51,746 nt of DNA. Origin: Fundidesulfovibrio agrisoli. GTDB lineage: Bacteria; Desulfobacterota; Desulfovibrionia; Desulfovibrionales; Desulfovibrionaceae. The notes beneath the pieces were generated by a model. It had not been told where the DNA came from, did no database searches, and worked only from the letters and a program-made list of their open reading frames with translations. A program made the position numbers and the translations under genes. Below, piece by piece: positions 31,858 to 41,501 of the stretch; positions within the stretch are counted from its first letter, which is position 1, and the number at the start of each line of letters is the position of its first letter. The stretch is from NCBI RefSeq assembly GCF_022808715.1, contig NZ_JAKZKX010000007.1, positions 44,443 through 96,188 on the forward strand, in the 5' to 3' direction.

Positions 31858-33999
31858 TCAACGGCCTGCCGGGCGGACCTCTAGAGCCTTGATGCTCAGG
31901 CCGAGCCTGCGGGTGTCCCGCCCTGCGCCCAGCTGGGCGGGGCTGGCCGGAGCCGGGGGGATGATCGTGATTTCGCGCAGGCCGCCCTCCGTGACGAACC
32001 GCCTGGCCACGGCCTGATATCCCCCGGCGTCGCCGAAGACGTATTCGCGCTCCACGCCTCCGGCGCGCACGGCCACGGGCCTGCCCGCGTTGGGGCCGTA
32101 GGGCCTGGCCTCCAGCACCAGCTCGAAGCGGGGCGGCAGGGGGCGCGAGAAGATGATCGTGGCCTCGGGAGCCAGGTTGGCGTCGGTCCAGCGCCCCTGG
32201 GGCTCAGGTTGGGAGAAGCCCACCGCCGCGTCCACCTCGGGGGGAAAGCATCCTCCTGTCAGATCCGCGCGCCACGGCGCATCCCCGCCCTGCTCCGCCG
32301 CCTCGGTCGTGGGAACGGCGGCTGATCCCGCGCCCCTGGGCGGCAGCATGCGCCCCATGAGGCGGCCGCCGCCGTGGAGGCAGACCCAGCGCTCAAGCCC
32401 CCCCTGAACGTCGCCGCGCAGCAGGAACAGGTCCTCGGGGTAGCCCGGCGGGAAGTGCCCGCTGTAGCCGTTGACCGTGGGGATGTTCATGTCCTGCGAG
32501 GCCAGCATGGCGTCGAGCTGCACGACGTAGAAGGGCTCGCCCGGGGCGCGCGCCGCGTCCAGGAAGAGCACGGAATCGGGCCTTGCGGGTCCGAAGCCGC
32601 TTTCCACTGCCTCCAGCCTGGCTCTGGCCTCGGCCAGGGAATAGGAGGCCAGCGGCAGGTGCGCCTGCTCCAACAGGACAAGGCCGGCCAGGGCCGCGAC
32701 GAGAACGACCGAGAATCGCGAGCCCGCCGCTGCGCGCTGGCGAAGCCGCCGCTCCAGCGCGGTGACGCCCACGGCCAGGGCCACGGCCAACGGGAACAGC
32801 AGCACCAGCGCGATGCGCGTCACCGAGCGGATGGCCCCGACTCCCGGCGCGGCCGAAACCAGCAGCATGTACAGGCTGTGCCCGCCCGCGTGCAGCGTCA
32901 GGATGGCCGCCAGGGCGAAGCACCACCAGAAGGGCATGGCCCGCCGCGCCAGGGAGTCCCGCCCGATCAGGGCCAGCAGCGGCAGGGCCGCCAGGGCCAG
33001 CAGGGGGGCGAGCCCGGGAAACAGCGGGTGCTCGTGGGCCAGGGGCAGCCGGGAGCTGAAATCCGTCGCCCAGGACCACCAGAGGCTCTGCGGCGCGTTG
33101 AACCAGGAGAGCAGGCGCGGCAGCATGGCCTCGATCTCGGAGGCCTGGCGCATTCCAAGAGCCCGGGACGCCCGGATGTAGGGCGCGAACAGCGGGACGA
33201 GCGCCGCCCCGGCGGCCAGCAGCAGGGCGAGGCGCGCCGGAAGCCCCCGCCAGCCCCCGCTGATGACCGCCAGCCGCGCCGCGAACCCGGCGCGCCAGGC
33301 GGTTGCGGGCTCGCCGCCGCCCGCAAGCAGGTGGGCCGCCGTCATCAGGCCCAGGCACAACCCCAGGAAATAGCCCAGGTAGATGCCGCAGTACGTCTGC
33401 CAGACCAGCGCCCCCAGGGCCAGGGCCAGCGGCCCGGCTGCCCCGCCCCGCAGGAAGGCCGCCCAGGCGGCGAAGGCGATCGGAACGCAGAAGCGCGGGA
33501 GCAGTTGGGCGTGGTTGAGCTGCCCGGCCACGGGCAGGCCGAAGGCGAAGACCCAGGCCCCGGCCGCGGCCCCGGCCAGGCCCGCGCCCAGCCTGCGCAG
33601 CGCGCCGTAGCAGGCGAAGAAGCTGAACGCCGAGCACAGCGCCATCCAGGCCGGGAACGCGGCCTCGCGCCCCAGGCCCGCCCAGCGCAGCGCGGCGTAG
33701 AAGGGCAGCGTGCCCAGGTGGCTGTCGGAATAGGCCGTGACATCCGGCGCGGGATAGTAGAACGGCGCGGACCAGAAGGACGGGGCCTGCCCCGTGAGCC
33801 AGCGCCAGCCGTGCTCCAGGATGTACATGTTGAAGCGGCTGTCGCCCAGGTCGCCCGGTATGCGCCCGGGCGTGAACAGGGAGTACAACCCCGCCGCCAG
33901 GGCCGCCAGGAGCAGGAGCGTGCGGAAAAGGGAGCCTGATCCTCCGCCATGGGAAGTGGAAGGTTGGGAAAGGCCGGGCCCGGCGGGAGAGGAAGTCAT
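31858..33999 (-). CDS. GT-C-like polytopic membrane protein (putative glycosyltransferase)
   Basis: The 713-aa protein has about 10-12 membrane spans in residues 25-460 and a C-terminal soluble region. The first loop contains PGDLGDSRFNMYILEHGW, an acidic motif typical of GT-C polyprenyl-phosphate-sugar transferases. The C-terminal domain (about 575-710) has GFSQPEPQGRWTDANLAPEA, a beta-sandwich-like segment seen in phosphoglycerol/sugar-transferase relatives. It is expected to modify a lipid-linked glycan or protein on the periplasmic side. Its place between flagellin and hook genes hints at surface glycosylation. Substrate unknown. Confidence 0.8.
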   Translation of the reverse strand: MTSSPAGPGLSQPSTSHGGGSGSLFRTLLLLAALAAGLYSLFTPGRIPGDLGDSRFNMYILEHGWRWLTGQAPSFWSAPFYYPAPDVTAYSDSHLGTLPFYAALRWAGLGREAAFPAWMALCSAFSFFACYGALRRLGAGLAGAAAGAWVFAFGLPVAGQLNHAQLLPRFCVPIAFAAWAAFLRGGAAGPLALALGALVWQTYCGIYLGYFLGLCLGLMTAAHLLAGGGEPATAWRAGFAARLAVISGGWRGLPARLALLLAAGAALVPLFAPYIRASRALGMRQASEIEAMLPRLLSWFNAPQSLWWSWATDFSSRLPLAHEHPLFPGLAPLLALAALPLLALIGRDSLARRAMPFWWCFALAAILTLHAGGHSLYMLLVSAAPGVGAIRSVTRIALVLLFPLAVALAVGVTALERRLRQRAAAGSRFSVVLVAALAGLVLLEQAHLPLASYSLAEARARLEAVESGFGPARPDSVLFLDAARAPGEPFYVVQLDAMLASQDMNIPTVNGYSGHFPPGYPEDLFLLRGDVQGGLERWVCLHGGGRLMGRMLPPRGAGSAAVPTTEAAEQGGDAPWRADLTGGCFPPEVDAAVGFSQPEPQGRWTDANLAPEATIIFSRPLPPRFELVLEARPYGPNAGRPVAVRAGGVEREYVFGDAGGYQAVARRFVTEGGLREITIIPPAPASPAQLGAGRDTRRLGLSIKALEVRPAGR

Positions 34000-34075
34000 C
34001 CCCGGAGCCTAGGGCATAAGCCGACGCCCTTCAAGAGCGCCGGGAGTCACGGCTGCGCCCTCCCATGAACGCAGA

Positions 34076-34108
34076 AGCCCCCCTGCCGGGCGTGCCGGGA
34101 GGGGGGCT
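34076..34108 (-). terminator. probable terminator of hook operon
   Basis: AGCCCCCCT (34076-34084) and AGGGGGGCT (34100-34108) form a 9-bp outer stem with a GC-rich interior. It is 20 nt beyond the flgE stop. No long T-run follows on the minus strand. Confidence 0.6.
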
Positions 34109-34128
34109 GCATTTTCTGCCTAGCCGGG

Positions 34129-35766
34129 CTAGCGCTTGAGCTGGATGACTTCCGAGAGCATGGAGTCGGCCGTGGTGATGATCTTGGAGTTGGCCTGGAA
34201 GCCGCGCTGGGTCTGGATCATCTGAACCATCTCCCGGGCCATGTCCACGTTGGAGGTCTCCAGGGAGTTGCTGGCCACGGCGCCCAGGCGGCCGGTGTTG
34301 GCCCTGCCCGTCACCGCGTCGCCCGACTCGCGCGTCTGGGAGAAGAGGTTTGATCCCTCCCGCTTGAGGCCCCAGGGGCTGGAGAAGTCCGTGAGCGCGA
34401 TGACGTAGAGCTCCTGCACCTGGCCGTTGGAGAAGTGGCCCGAGAGCACGCCGTCGCTGTCCACGCTGATGCTCTGCAGGGTTCCCGGGGGATAGCCGTT
34501 CTGCGAGAGGTACAGGTTGGAGGACGAGGCCTCGTAGTTGGTGGTGGAGAGGTTGTTGCGCGTGAGCGTGGAGGGCACGAAGCCCTGCAGCAGCGGCGAG
34601 TTGGTGAGGAAGTTGAAGCCGATCTGCGAGGCGTCCGTGGCAGCGGAGGCGTTCCACTGGGTGGAGGCGCTGCGGATGCCGAAGTTCAGCGACATGCTCA
34701 CCGCGTTGGAGGCCGTGGTGACGCTGGCCCCCGAGACGCTTCGGAAGTTGGCCGTGAACACCGGGTAGCCCGAGCCCGAGATGCGGGCCTGGGTCCAGTT
34801 GGAGAGGTCGCTGACGCTGCCCGTGATCGCGTTGTTGTTGAGCGTGAAAGCGGTCTGGTTCTCCAGGGCGCCCGAATCTGAGAAGGTCATGGTGCCGATC
34901 ATCAGCACGCCCGCGTGGGCGTTGGAGGCCATGTTCACGGGCTGGCCGTTGACGGTGAAGGTGCGGCCGTCGGCAGTGGGATCGGTGGTGACCATGTACT
35001 CCCAGTACTCTTTGCCGTTCACGTCCGAGATCTTGTCGTAGTAGACCGTGAGGTTGTGGGAGCCGCCGCGCTGGTCGTAGACCTTGATGGTGGTCTGGAA
35101 CCCGAAGGCGGTGTCCGGCAGGGGGGAGTCCTGCGGGCGGGTCGGGTTGAAGCGGTAGTTCTGGAAGAGCGAGAAGGCCGGATTCGTCGTGGCGGTGGAC
35201 TTGCTGCCGGTGCGCGGGTCCAGGTTGGTGACCACGGTGACGTTGTCCGTGGGCTGGGCGGCCAGGGCCAGGGTGTCCAGCCGGACGTCGGTGACGGAGC
35301 CCCTGGTGGGGATCTTGGTCACGGTCTGGCCGTTGGCCCGCTCGGCGCGCAGGTTCAGGGTGTCCACCTGCCAGCCCTGCACGGTGTAGTGGTTGGGGTC
35401 GGTCAGGAATCCGTTCTGGTCGAAGCGGAAGTTGCCGGCGCGGGTGTAGTAGGTGGCCTGGTTGTTGCGGTCGCGCACGGTGAAGAAGCCCTGGCCGGAG
35501 ACGGCCATGTCCGTGACCTCGTTGGAGGTCTCGAAGCCGCCCTGGGAGAAGTCGCCCAAGATGGCCTCGGGGCGCACGCCCTGGCCCAGCTGGCTGGTGC
35601 CCACGCCGGTGCCGATGTTGGCGTACACCAGGTCTTCAAAGTCCATGCGCTGTGACTTGAAGCCCACCGTGTTCACGTTGGCCAGGTTGTTGCCGATGAC
35701 GCCCATCTTCTCGCCGTGGGCCATGAGGCCGGTGACGCCCGCCCACATTGAAGTCGAGAGACCCAT
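34129..35766 (-). CDS. flgE: flagellar hook protein FlgE
   Basis: FlgE polymerises into the hook outside the cell. The 545-aa protein starts MGLSTSMWAGVTGLMAHGEK with the rod/hook N-terminal motif NNLANVNTVGFKSQR, has the AVSGQGFFTVRD segment of the FlgE/F/G family, a long variable central part and the C-terminal coil SNVDMAREMVQMIQTQRGFQ. It is longer than E. coli FlgE (about 400 aa), with the excess in the central D2/D3 region. GGAGG precedes the ATG. It is last in fliK-flgD-flgE. Confidence 0.96.
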   Translation of the reverse strand: MGLSTSMWAGVTGLMAHGEKMGVIGNNLANVNTVGFKSQRMDFEDLVYANIGTGVGTSQLGQGVRPEAILGDFSQGGFETSNEVTDMAVSGQGFFTVRDRNNQATYYTRAGNFRFDQNGFLTDPNHYTVQGWQVDTLNLRAERANGQTVTKIPTRGSVTDVRLDTLALAAQPTDNVTVVTNLDPRTGSKSTATTNPAFSLFQNYRFNPTRPQDSPLPDTAFGFQTTIKVYDQRGGSHNLTVYYDKISDVNGKEYWEYMVTTDPTADGRTFTVNGQPVNMASNAHAGVLMIGTMTFSDSGALENQTAFTLNNNAITGSVSDLSNWTQARISGSGYPVFTANFRSVSGASVTTASNAVSMSLNFGIRSASTQWNASAATDASQIGFNFLTNSPLLQGFVPSTLTRNNLSTTNYEASSSNLYLSQNGYPPGTLQSISVDSDGVLSGHFSNGQVQELYVIALTDFSSPWGLKREGSNLFSQTRESGDAVTGRANTGRLGAVASNSLETSNVDMAREMVQMIQTQRGFQANSKIITTADSMLSEVIQLKR

Positions 35767-35805
35767 ATTCCACCTCCGAAATCTGCTGCCGGAAAATTCT
35801 GCCCG

Positions 35806-36486
35806 CTACGAGGCCGAGGCCGCGGGAGTGACGATCCCCTTGATGTCCGTGAAGGGCACCTGCCTGCCGTCCGTCGTGGAGAGGACGTACTGGCCGGAAG
35901 AGTCCGTGGTGACCCCGCTGACGATGCCCGTCACGCAGGTGCTCACCATCATGGACGTGCCGTCCACCTTGGCCGTGGTGACGCCTATCGAATAGTAGCC
36001 GTCGTCCACGGTCTTGCCGTTGTAATCCTTGCCGTCCCAGCTGTAGGCGTGCTCGCCCGCGGTCTGCGCGCCCAGGGGCGTGCTGCGGATGATGTTGCCG
36101 CTGGCGTCCATGACGTTGATGGTCACGGAGGCCGCGTCGCCCGGGATGGTGTAGTAAAGCTTGCTGACGCTCGTGCCGGTCTTGGAGAGCGTGTCGCCCG
36201 AGGCCTTCACTTCCTTGCCGATGAAGCCCACCGCGCTCATCATCTCCTGGCGGCCCTGGGCCTGGATCAGGCCGTCGATGCCGGAGCTGATGTTGGTGAG
36301 CTGCTCAAGGCTTGAGAACTGGGCCAGCTGGGCCACGAAGTCCTTGTCGTCCATGGGGTTGAGGGGATCCTGGTACTGGAGCTGCTTCACCAGCAGGTTC
36401 AGGAAGTCCTGCTTGCCGAGCTGTTTGGAGCTGCCAGCGGCCTGGGTCAGGCTGCTGCCGGTGGCTGAAACTGCGGAAGTGCTCAT
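35806..36486 (-). CDS. flgD: flagellar hook assembly (capping) protein FlgD
   Basis: FlgD caps the growing hook. The 226-aa protein carries the conserved N-terminal region [20 protein letters not shown] and [20 protein letters not shown], and a C-terminal FlgI-like/tudor part with [20 protein letters not shown]. The gene is 16 nt downstream of fliK and 39 nt upstream of flgE, an ordinary operon order. Confidence 0.96.
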   Translation of the reverse strand: MSTSAVSATGSSLTQAAGSSKQLGKQDFLNLLVKQLQYQDPLNPMDDKDFVAQLAQFSSLEQLTNISSGIDGLIQAQGRQEMMSAVGFIGKEVKASGDTLSKTGTSVSKLYYTIPGDAASVTINVMDASGNIIRSTPLGAQTAGEHAYSWDGKDYNGKTVDDGYYSIGVTTAKVDGTSMMVSTCVTGIVSGVTTDSSGQYVLSTTDGRQVPFTDIKGIVTPAASAS

Positions 36487-36502
36487 CGGATCCTCCTGCG
36501 GA

Positions 36503-38215
36503 CTAGGCCACTATGTCCAAGCCGCGCTGGGTAATTTTTGCCTCTGCACCCACACTTTGCATCTGCTGGGCCAAAGACTCCCCGCCGGAGGAAAGAAGCG
36601 TGTTCGCGCGCAGGCGCTCCAAGGCGTCGCGGCGCTGCTGGAACTCGTTGTGCTTCTCGGAGCCGCCCGCCCACTGCTGACCCAGGCCCGCGTCCTGCGC
36701 GGCCTGGTGCTGCACTTCGAGCTTGGCCACGGAGAGGCCCTGGTCCTCCAGGTTCTTCTTGAGCTGGCCCAGGTTCTCCGAGAGCATCTTTTCGGCCTCG
36801 GGCGTGTCGGCCTTGATCATGGCCTGCACTTCCTTGCCCTTCACCGTGAGCACCACGTTGAGCTTGCCCAGGCCCTCGGGGGTCAGCTCCAGGGTGAGCT
36901 GCTTCACGCCCTGGCCCATGTTCTTGAACACGCCCGACTCCACCTGCTCGAGCAGCTGGCTGGCCTGGGTGCGCGCGGCCTGTGGGTCGGCGGCGCGGGC
37001 CTGCGCGGCCTGAGCGCCCTGGCCGGGCTGGCCCAGGCCGAAGAGCGACGCGCCCGTGGGGTTCGCCCCGCTCTCGGTGCGGATCTTGCCGCCCAGGTCG
37101 GCCACGGTCTGCTCGCCCGCGCCCTTGCCGGAAGATTGCTGGTTCTGCTGGCCCGCGCCCTGGTTGCCCGCCTGGCTGTTCGCCTGGTTGCCGGGCTGCG
37201 CTCCGGGCTGGACTCCGGGCTTGGCCCCGGCCGCGTTGGCTCCGGGCGTCCCGGAGGAGGCCTGGGCCTTGGCGTCGGCCGCCGCCACCTTGGAGGAGTC
37301 TTCCTTGCCCGCGCCCAGGTCCTGCGGGTCCTTGAGCAGGGAGGATGCCCGCACCCCGGCGGGGCTCGCCTTGGCGGCCGTCCCGGCCTTGTCCTTGGCC
37401 TGGGCCATGGCCTGTTCGAGCACCTGGCGCACGGGCTGGAGCCCGGCCTCGGCCTGGCCCTTCTGGGCGGTCACTTCCTGCTGCACGGCGGAGAGCATGG
37501 TCTTGAGGCCCGCGCCGGTGAGGTCGGCCCCTTCCACCTTGGCGCCCAGCGTGGCCAGGCGGTCGCGGGCCTCCTGGGGCAGGCGCAGGGCCTTGGCCAG
37601 GGTGGCCATCTCGTCGCGGGACATGCTGAAGCTGCCGGAGGAGCCCTGCTCCGAGAGCTGGGCCGAGACCTGCCGCCAGACGTGCTCCGTGCGGCCGTTG
37701 GCCAGGGCGTCGGTGAGCTCCTTGGCCTTGGCCTCGCTGAAGCCCATGTGCGAGAACAGGGAGGCCAGGGTCTGGCGGTCCTGGTCGGAAAGGTCTTCCT
37801 TCTTCACCTGCTTGGACACCGTGGCCTGCTCCACCTCGTGGGTGAACTGGCCCCAGGTGACGCCCTGGGGGCTGTCGGCCTTGGCGGTCAGCTCGTCCAG
37901 CTTGGTCTTGGGCACGCCCGCCTCTTCCAGCTTGGGGGCAAGCTGCAGGATGTCGTCGCGGGTCATCTTCACGTCGCGCATGGGGTCGCCCGCCGTGGAG
38001 CGGGAGCTCTCAGGCTCCGTGGACGGCTGGGAGAACGGATCCTTCACGGGCAGTGGGGCGCCCAGGGCGTCGTCGACGATGGCGCTGGCGCTCATCTTGT
38101 AGCTGTTGAGCAGCCCGGCGAACATGTCCGCGGCGCTCGCGGATGTAGCCCCGGAGAGGGATGAATCCTTGGGGACGAACCCAAGGCGGGCGATCGAAGT
38201 GGGAAGGATTTGCAT
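36503..38215 (-). CDS. fliK: flagellar hook-length control protein FliK
   Basis: FliK measures hook length and switches export specificity. The 570-aa protein has a low-complexity centre (about 285-370) rich in Gly/Gln/Ala with runs such as [19 protein letters not shown], and the conserved FliK C-terminal domain: [38 protein letters not shown] and [17 protein letters not shown] (about 435-505). AGGAGG is 6 nt before the ATG. A sigma-54-like promoter lies 38-53 nt upstream. Confidence 0.94.
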   Translation of the reverse strand: MQILPTSIARLGFVPKDSSLSGATSASAADMFAGLLNSYKMSASAIVDDALGAPLPVKDPFSQPSTEPESSRSTAGDPMRDVKMTRDDILQLAPKLEEAGVPKTKLDELTAKADSPQGVTWGQFTHEVEQATVSKQVKKEDLSDQDRQTLASLFSHMGFSEAKAKELTDALANGRTEHVWRQVSAQLSEQGSSGSFSMSRDEMATLAKALRLPQEARDRLATLGAKVEGADLTGAGLKTMLSAVQQEVTAQKGQAEAGLQPVRQVLEQAMAQAKDKAGTAAKASPAGVRASSLLKDPQDLGAGKEDSSKVAAADAKAQASSGTPGANAAGAKPGVQPGAQPGNQANSQAGNQGAGQQNQQSSGKGAGEQTVADLGGKIRTESGANPTGASLFGLGQPGQGAQAAQARAADPQAARTQASQLLEQVESGVFKNMGQGVKQLTLELTPEGLGKLNVVLTVKGKEVQAMIKADTPEAEKMLSENLGQLKKNLEDQGLSVAKLEVQHQAAQDAGLGQQWAGGSEKHNEFQQRRDALERLRANTLLSSGGESLAQQMQSVGAEAKITQRGLDIVA

Positions 38216-38253
38216 GTCTTTCCTCCTGACGGCCCTGATTGTTCAAAAGCCGT

Positions 38254-38269
38254 TCCAACTTGCGAGCCA
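38254..38269 (-). promoter_or_regulatory. sigma-54-like promoter of fliK-flgD-flgE
   Basis: Minus strand TGGCTCG (38269-38263), four bases, then TTGGA (38258-38254): two mismatches to TGGCACG-N4-TTGCA, one of them in the GC of the -12 box. Spacing is correct and the predicted start is about 25-30 nt before the ATG. The match is weaker than at flagellin. Confidence 0.5.
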
Positions 38270-38388
38270 CGCAATTACGAGCACTTGCGGCCATCTGTCG
38301 GCGGCATGAATTTCCCGGGCGGCACAATCGGCAGCCCGGCGGGGAGGAAATTGATGGGGATTCCGGCCCGTTGGGCCAGAGGAGGCGA

Positions 38389-39885
38389 TCAAACGGAAGC
38401 AGGAGAGACTGAGGCGAGCACGGCCCCCAGCAGGCCCTGGCATTCGGCCCTGGCCTCCTGGGAGTAGTCGGCGTTCTCCAGGGCCATCTGGACGTATCCC
38501 GCCGCCGGGCGCAGCATGGGCGGCCAGGACTCCAGGAAGGCGGGGGGAAGCGGGCCGCCCGCCGCGAGCAGAGCCTCCACGCGCCCGTAGAGCCGGGCAG
38601 CACCGCGCGCGAAGGAGCGCGCCAGCTTCGGGTGCGCCCCGGCCAGGGCCAGCCAGTCCCGCCGGGGGACGTCCTGCCCCCAGAGCCCGAAATGCGCGCC
38701 GAAAACCCCGCGCCAGAACTCGCCCAGGCCGTCTCCGGCCCTTGGCCTGGCGCGCCCCACCGCTTCAAGCTGGTAATATCCGGCGGCGCCGCGCCCGGTG
38801 CGGTACAGGCGCATGCCCGGCGGGGCCATGGGCCGCCCTCCCCTGGCCAGCTTCCAGGCCAGGTAGGCCACTTGCTCCGGGTCGAAACGCTCCCGGCAGC
38901 GCGGTTCGGCGAAGCGGCACTGCCAGCAGCCCTGGCAGGAAATCCCGGCGCGCAGCACGTAGTGCCCGGGGCTGAACGGCCCCGTCTCCCAGGGGTTCAC
39001 CGGCCCCATGGAGAGGTTCAGGGTCAGCAGGCCGGACCAGGCCGCCACGTGCATGGGCCCCGTATCCGGCGTTATCATCAGCGACATGGTCTGCCCGGCG
39101 GCCATGAACTGCTCCAGGGAGAGCTGCCCGCTGAAATCCGCCAGGGTGCCGCCGTGCAGGGCGCGCACCTCGGCGGCCAGCGCCTGCTCGGCCGGACCGC
39201 CCAGCAGCGCCACGGCCAGCCCCCGGCGTTGCAGGGCGTGGGCCAGCGCGGCCCAGAAGGCGGCGGGGGGTCGCTTCTCCTCCTGGCTGGCCCCCAGGAA
39301 CAGGCCCACGCGGTCCTTGCCGGGGGCGGGGGTGCGAGGGGTGTCGAAGACGGTGGAGGCGATCTGGCGGGGGTCCACGCAGTCCAGGGCGTTGAGCTCC
39401 ACCCAGTGGAAGCGGTTGTGCCGGTTGTTGCCCGTGAGCGCGGCCCGGTAGAGCTGCCAGCGCCCGCCCACGCGCAGGTGGTCCTCCTGGTCGCGGTAGG
39501 GGCCGAGGCGGGTGGCGGCCCGCAGCCCGCCCGCCAGGATGGCGGCCTCGGGCCTGTGGCTCAGGTTGACCAGCAGGGAGTATTCGCTGGCGGGCAGGTG
39601 GTCCACGGCGGTCCAGGGCGCGTAGACCACCGGCGGGGACACGGCCTTGAGCCCCTGGTAGAACTGCTCCTCGGCCACCACCCACACCGGGCGGGCGGGC
39701 TGGGCGCGCTTCAGCCACAGGAACAGCGGGAATGAGAGCACGATGTCCCCCATGCGCTGCATCTGCAGCACCAGCGCCGGAGCCGGAGCTGGAGCCTGGG
39801 CCGAAGCTTCGCCGGAAGTCTGGCCGCCAGTCTGGCAGCCGCTCTGGCCGCCGGTCTGGCACATGCTGTGGGGGGAACCGATCAC
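38389..39885 (-). CDS. glycosyltransferase family 9 (heptosyltransferase-like)
   Basis: The 498-aa protein has the GT9 start LVLQMQRMGDIVLSFPLFLW (about 39-58), GLFLGASQEEKRPPAAFW in the middle and the nucleotide-sugar motif ITPDTGPMHVAAWSG (about 270-284). A cysteine cluster CQGCWQCRFAEPRC follows (about 319-332), common in this subgroup. The GTG at 39885 overlaps the GT2 stop. The first ~35 residues are a non-conserved extension made of CQTG/GQTS-type 4-residue repeats, so an internal start such as M42 is possible. The C-terminal 130 residues form an extra domain. Acceptor unknown; lipopolysaccharide or flagellin glycan are candidates. Confidence 0.9.
   Translation of the reverse strand: MIGSPHSMCQTGGQSGCQTGGQTSGEASAQAPAPAPALVLQMQRMGDIVLSFPLFLWLKRAQPARPVWVVAEEQFYQGLKAVSPPVVYAPWTAVDHLPASEYSLLVNLSHRPEAAILAGGLRAATRLGPYRDQEDHLRVGGRWQLYRAALTGNNRHNRFHWVELNALDCVDPRQIASTVFDTPRTPAPGKDRVGLFLGASQEEKRPPAAFWAALAHALQRRGLAVALLGGPAEQALAAEVRALHGGTLADFSGQLSLEQFMAAGQTMSLMITPDTGPMHVAAWSGLLTLNLSMGPVNPWETGPFSPGHYVLRAGISCQGCWQCRFAEPRCRERFDPEQVAYLAWKLARGGRPMAPPGMRLYRTGRGAAGYYQLEAVGRARPRAGDGLGEFWRGVFGAHFGLWGQDVPRRDWLALAGAHPKLARSFARGAARLYGRVEALLAAGGPLPPAFLESWPPMLRPAAGYVQMALENADYSQEARAECQGLLGAVLASVSPASV
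39819..39866 (-). repeat. 12-nt tandem repeat in the 5' end of the GT9 gene
   Basis: TCTGGC recurs at 39819, 39831, 39843 and 39855, an exact 12-nt period with variable last bases. On the minus strand it encodes the units CQTG, GQSG, CQTG and GQTS. A matching set with the same period is found in the adjacent GT2 gene at 40796-40831. Confidence 0.75.
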
Positions 39886-41501
39886 CGGGCCAGCTCCAGC
39901 GCGGCCCGGCGGGCGCGAAGGTCCTCCAGGGCGGCCTCAAGGGCCGTGGCGGCGGCGCGACGGAACTCGACGGCCTCGAACTTCTGGTGCAGCTTGTACT
40001 GGTTGGCCCAGCCAAGGCCCCACTGGGCCTGCCCCACCCCGCCCTGGCTGCCGGTGCTCTTGAAGTGGCGCACCCGCAGGCGGCCCTGGTACACCGGCGT
40101 GAGCCCGGCCAGAAGCAGGCGCACGTCGTGATCCAGGTCGTCGTACTGGGTGGGGGAGTAGCGCAGGTCGAACCCGCCCCGGGCCAGCAGGCGCCCGGTG
40201 CGGAACATGTGGCAGCAGCCCGTGACCGTGGCGCAGGGGCGCACGTAGCCGAACTGGCCCATGTCCAGGGTCTGGTGGTGGCAGTCGGACAGGGCGAAGC
40301 GCCTGGCTCCCGGGGCCTGGGCCTGTTCCTCGGGCTCGGGCAGCAGGAAGGTGTCCGCCGACTGGATGCGCACCGGCGCGGCGTGGTCCACCACCCTGGC
40401 CCCCCAGACCCCGGCCTCGGGATAGAGGCGCTGGGCCGCGCCCAGCAGGCCCAGCCAGTCGCGGGGCAGCTCCACGTCGTCGTCGAGATAGACCGTAAAG
40501 TCCGCACTGCGTGTCAGCGGGAGGGCGGCCAGCCAATTGCGCGCCGCCGGAGCCCCCACGTTCACCGGCAGGGAGACGATTTCCAGGCGCTCCGGCCCCA
40601 GGCGGCCGCGCCAGGCCGTAAGCACCTGGGCGGTGTCGTCGGTGCTGCCGTTGTCCAGCACGGCCAGGCGGGCCTGGCCAAGGTCCGAGGCGGCGAGGCT
40701 GGCCAGGGTGGCGTCGATGTCGCGGGACTTGTTGAAGGTGTAGAGCAGCACGGCCACTGACCCGAAGTTGGGGCCGGGGGTGGACGCGGCCCGGGCCTGG
40801 CCCGAAGTTTGGCCCGGTGTCTGGCGCAGCGCCTCGCTCGCCAGCAGCAGGGGGGTGGGGTTCCAGGGCTCGGCCGCGAGCCAGCGCCGGGAGCCCGTTT
40901 CGTCCCCCCGAGCCAGGGCCGCGCGCCGGGCGGTCAACAGTTCCGGCAGCTCCGCCAGGGAAAGAATCTCCAGCGCGCGCCCGCCCTCCCCCGCCGTGAG
41001 GGCCGCGTCCGCCCCGGCAAGGGCGGCCAGCAGGGGCTGGCCCCAGGCGGCAAGCAGCGCGGCCAGGGCCTCGGCCCAGTCCTGGTCCATTTCGGCCAGG
41101 GCGTGGCTCAGGGCCAGGCGGACCCAAAACAGGCAGCCCTCTTCGGCCTGGAGCCGGGAATCGAGATAGGCCTTGATCCGGGCGTGGTCGCGGCCATGGT
41201 CGGGACTGGAGGCCAGGCGGGCGTATTCGGCGGCGTCCCCGGGCTGGCGGGCGTAGCGGGCCGCGAGCATGGCCGCGCGCGCGGCCAGGGGCCAGGCCGT
41301 GAGCAGCGGGGCCGCCTGGAGGGCCAGGGCCGCATCCAACGGGGACTGGGACCAGGCCGCCACGGCCAGTCGCTCCGCCAGCTCGCCCTCCCCGGCCTCC
41401 GCGGCCAGTCGGGAGCAGCGGGAAAGATGGGCCGCGCCCTCCCCGCCGCAGACGAGCAGGGAGCGCAAGGGCTCGGGCAGGTTCTCCAGGGGCGTGCTCA
41501 T
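39882..41501 (-). CDS. glycosyltransferase family 2 with N-terminal helical domain
   Basis: The 539-aa protein has an Ala/Leu-rich helical N-terminal region (about 1-220) that looks like a degenerate repeat or TPR-like scaffold, a linker with QTPG/QTSG repeats (about 228-244), and a GT-A domain: VLLYTFNKSRDIDATLASL, AVLDNGSTDDT, VYLDDDVELP (DxD-type metal site) and RVRHFKS. It overlaps the CgeB-like gene by 4 nt and the GT9 gene by 4 nt. It is likely involved in assembly of a surface or flagellar glycan. Confidence 0.9.
   Translation of the reverse strand: MSTPLENLPEPLRSLLVCGGEGAAHLSRCSRLAAEAGEGELAERLAVAAWSQSPLDAALALQAAPLLTAWPLAARAAMLAARYARQPGDAAEYARLASSPDHGRDHARIKAYLDSRLQAEEGCLFWVRLALSHALAEMDQDWAEALAALLAAWGQPLLAALAGADAALTAGEGGRALEILSLAELPELLTARRAALARGDETGSRRWLAAEPWNPTPLLLASEALRQTPGQTSGQARAASTPGPNFGSVAVLLYTFNKSRDIDATLASLAASDLGQARLAVLDNGSTDDTAQVLTAWRGRLGPERLEIVSLPVNVGAPAARNWLAALPLTRSADFTVYLDDDVELPRDWLGLLGAAQRLYPEAGVWGARVVDHAAPVRIQSADTFLLPEPEEQAQAPGARRFALSDCHHQTLDMGQFGYVRPCATVTGCCHMFRTGRLLARGGFDLRYSPTQYDDLDHDVRLLLAGLTPVYQGRLRVRHFKSTGSQGGVGQAQWGLGWANQYKLHQKFEAVEFRRAAATALEAALEDLRARRAALELAR
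40796..40831 (-). repeat. 12-nt tandem repeat in the GT2 gene linker
   Basis: CCTGGC, TTTGGC and TCTGGC start at 40796, 40808 and 40820, period 12. Minus-strand translation gives QTPG, QTSG and QARA. The core resembles the repeat at 39819-39866 in the next gene. Confidence 0.6.

Noticed and set aside
39819-39866. 12-nt repeats as a CRISPR-like array
   Set aside because: The units are contiguous, in frame and without spacers. They encode a peptide repeat.
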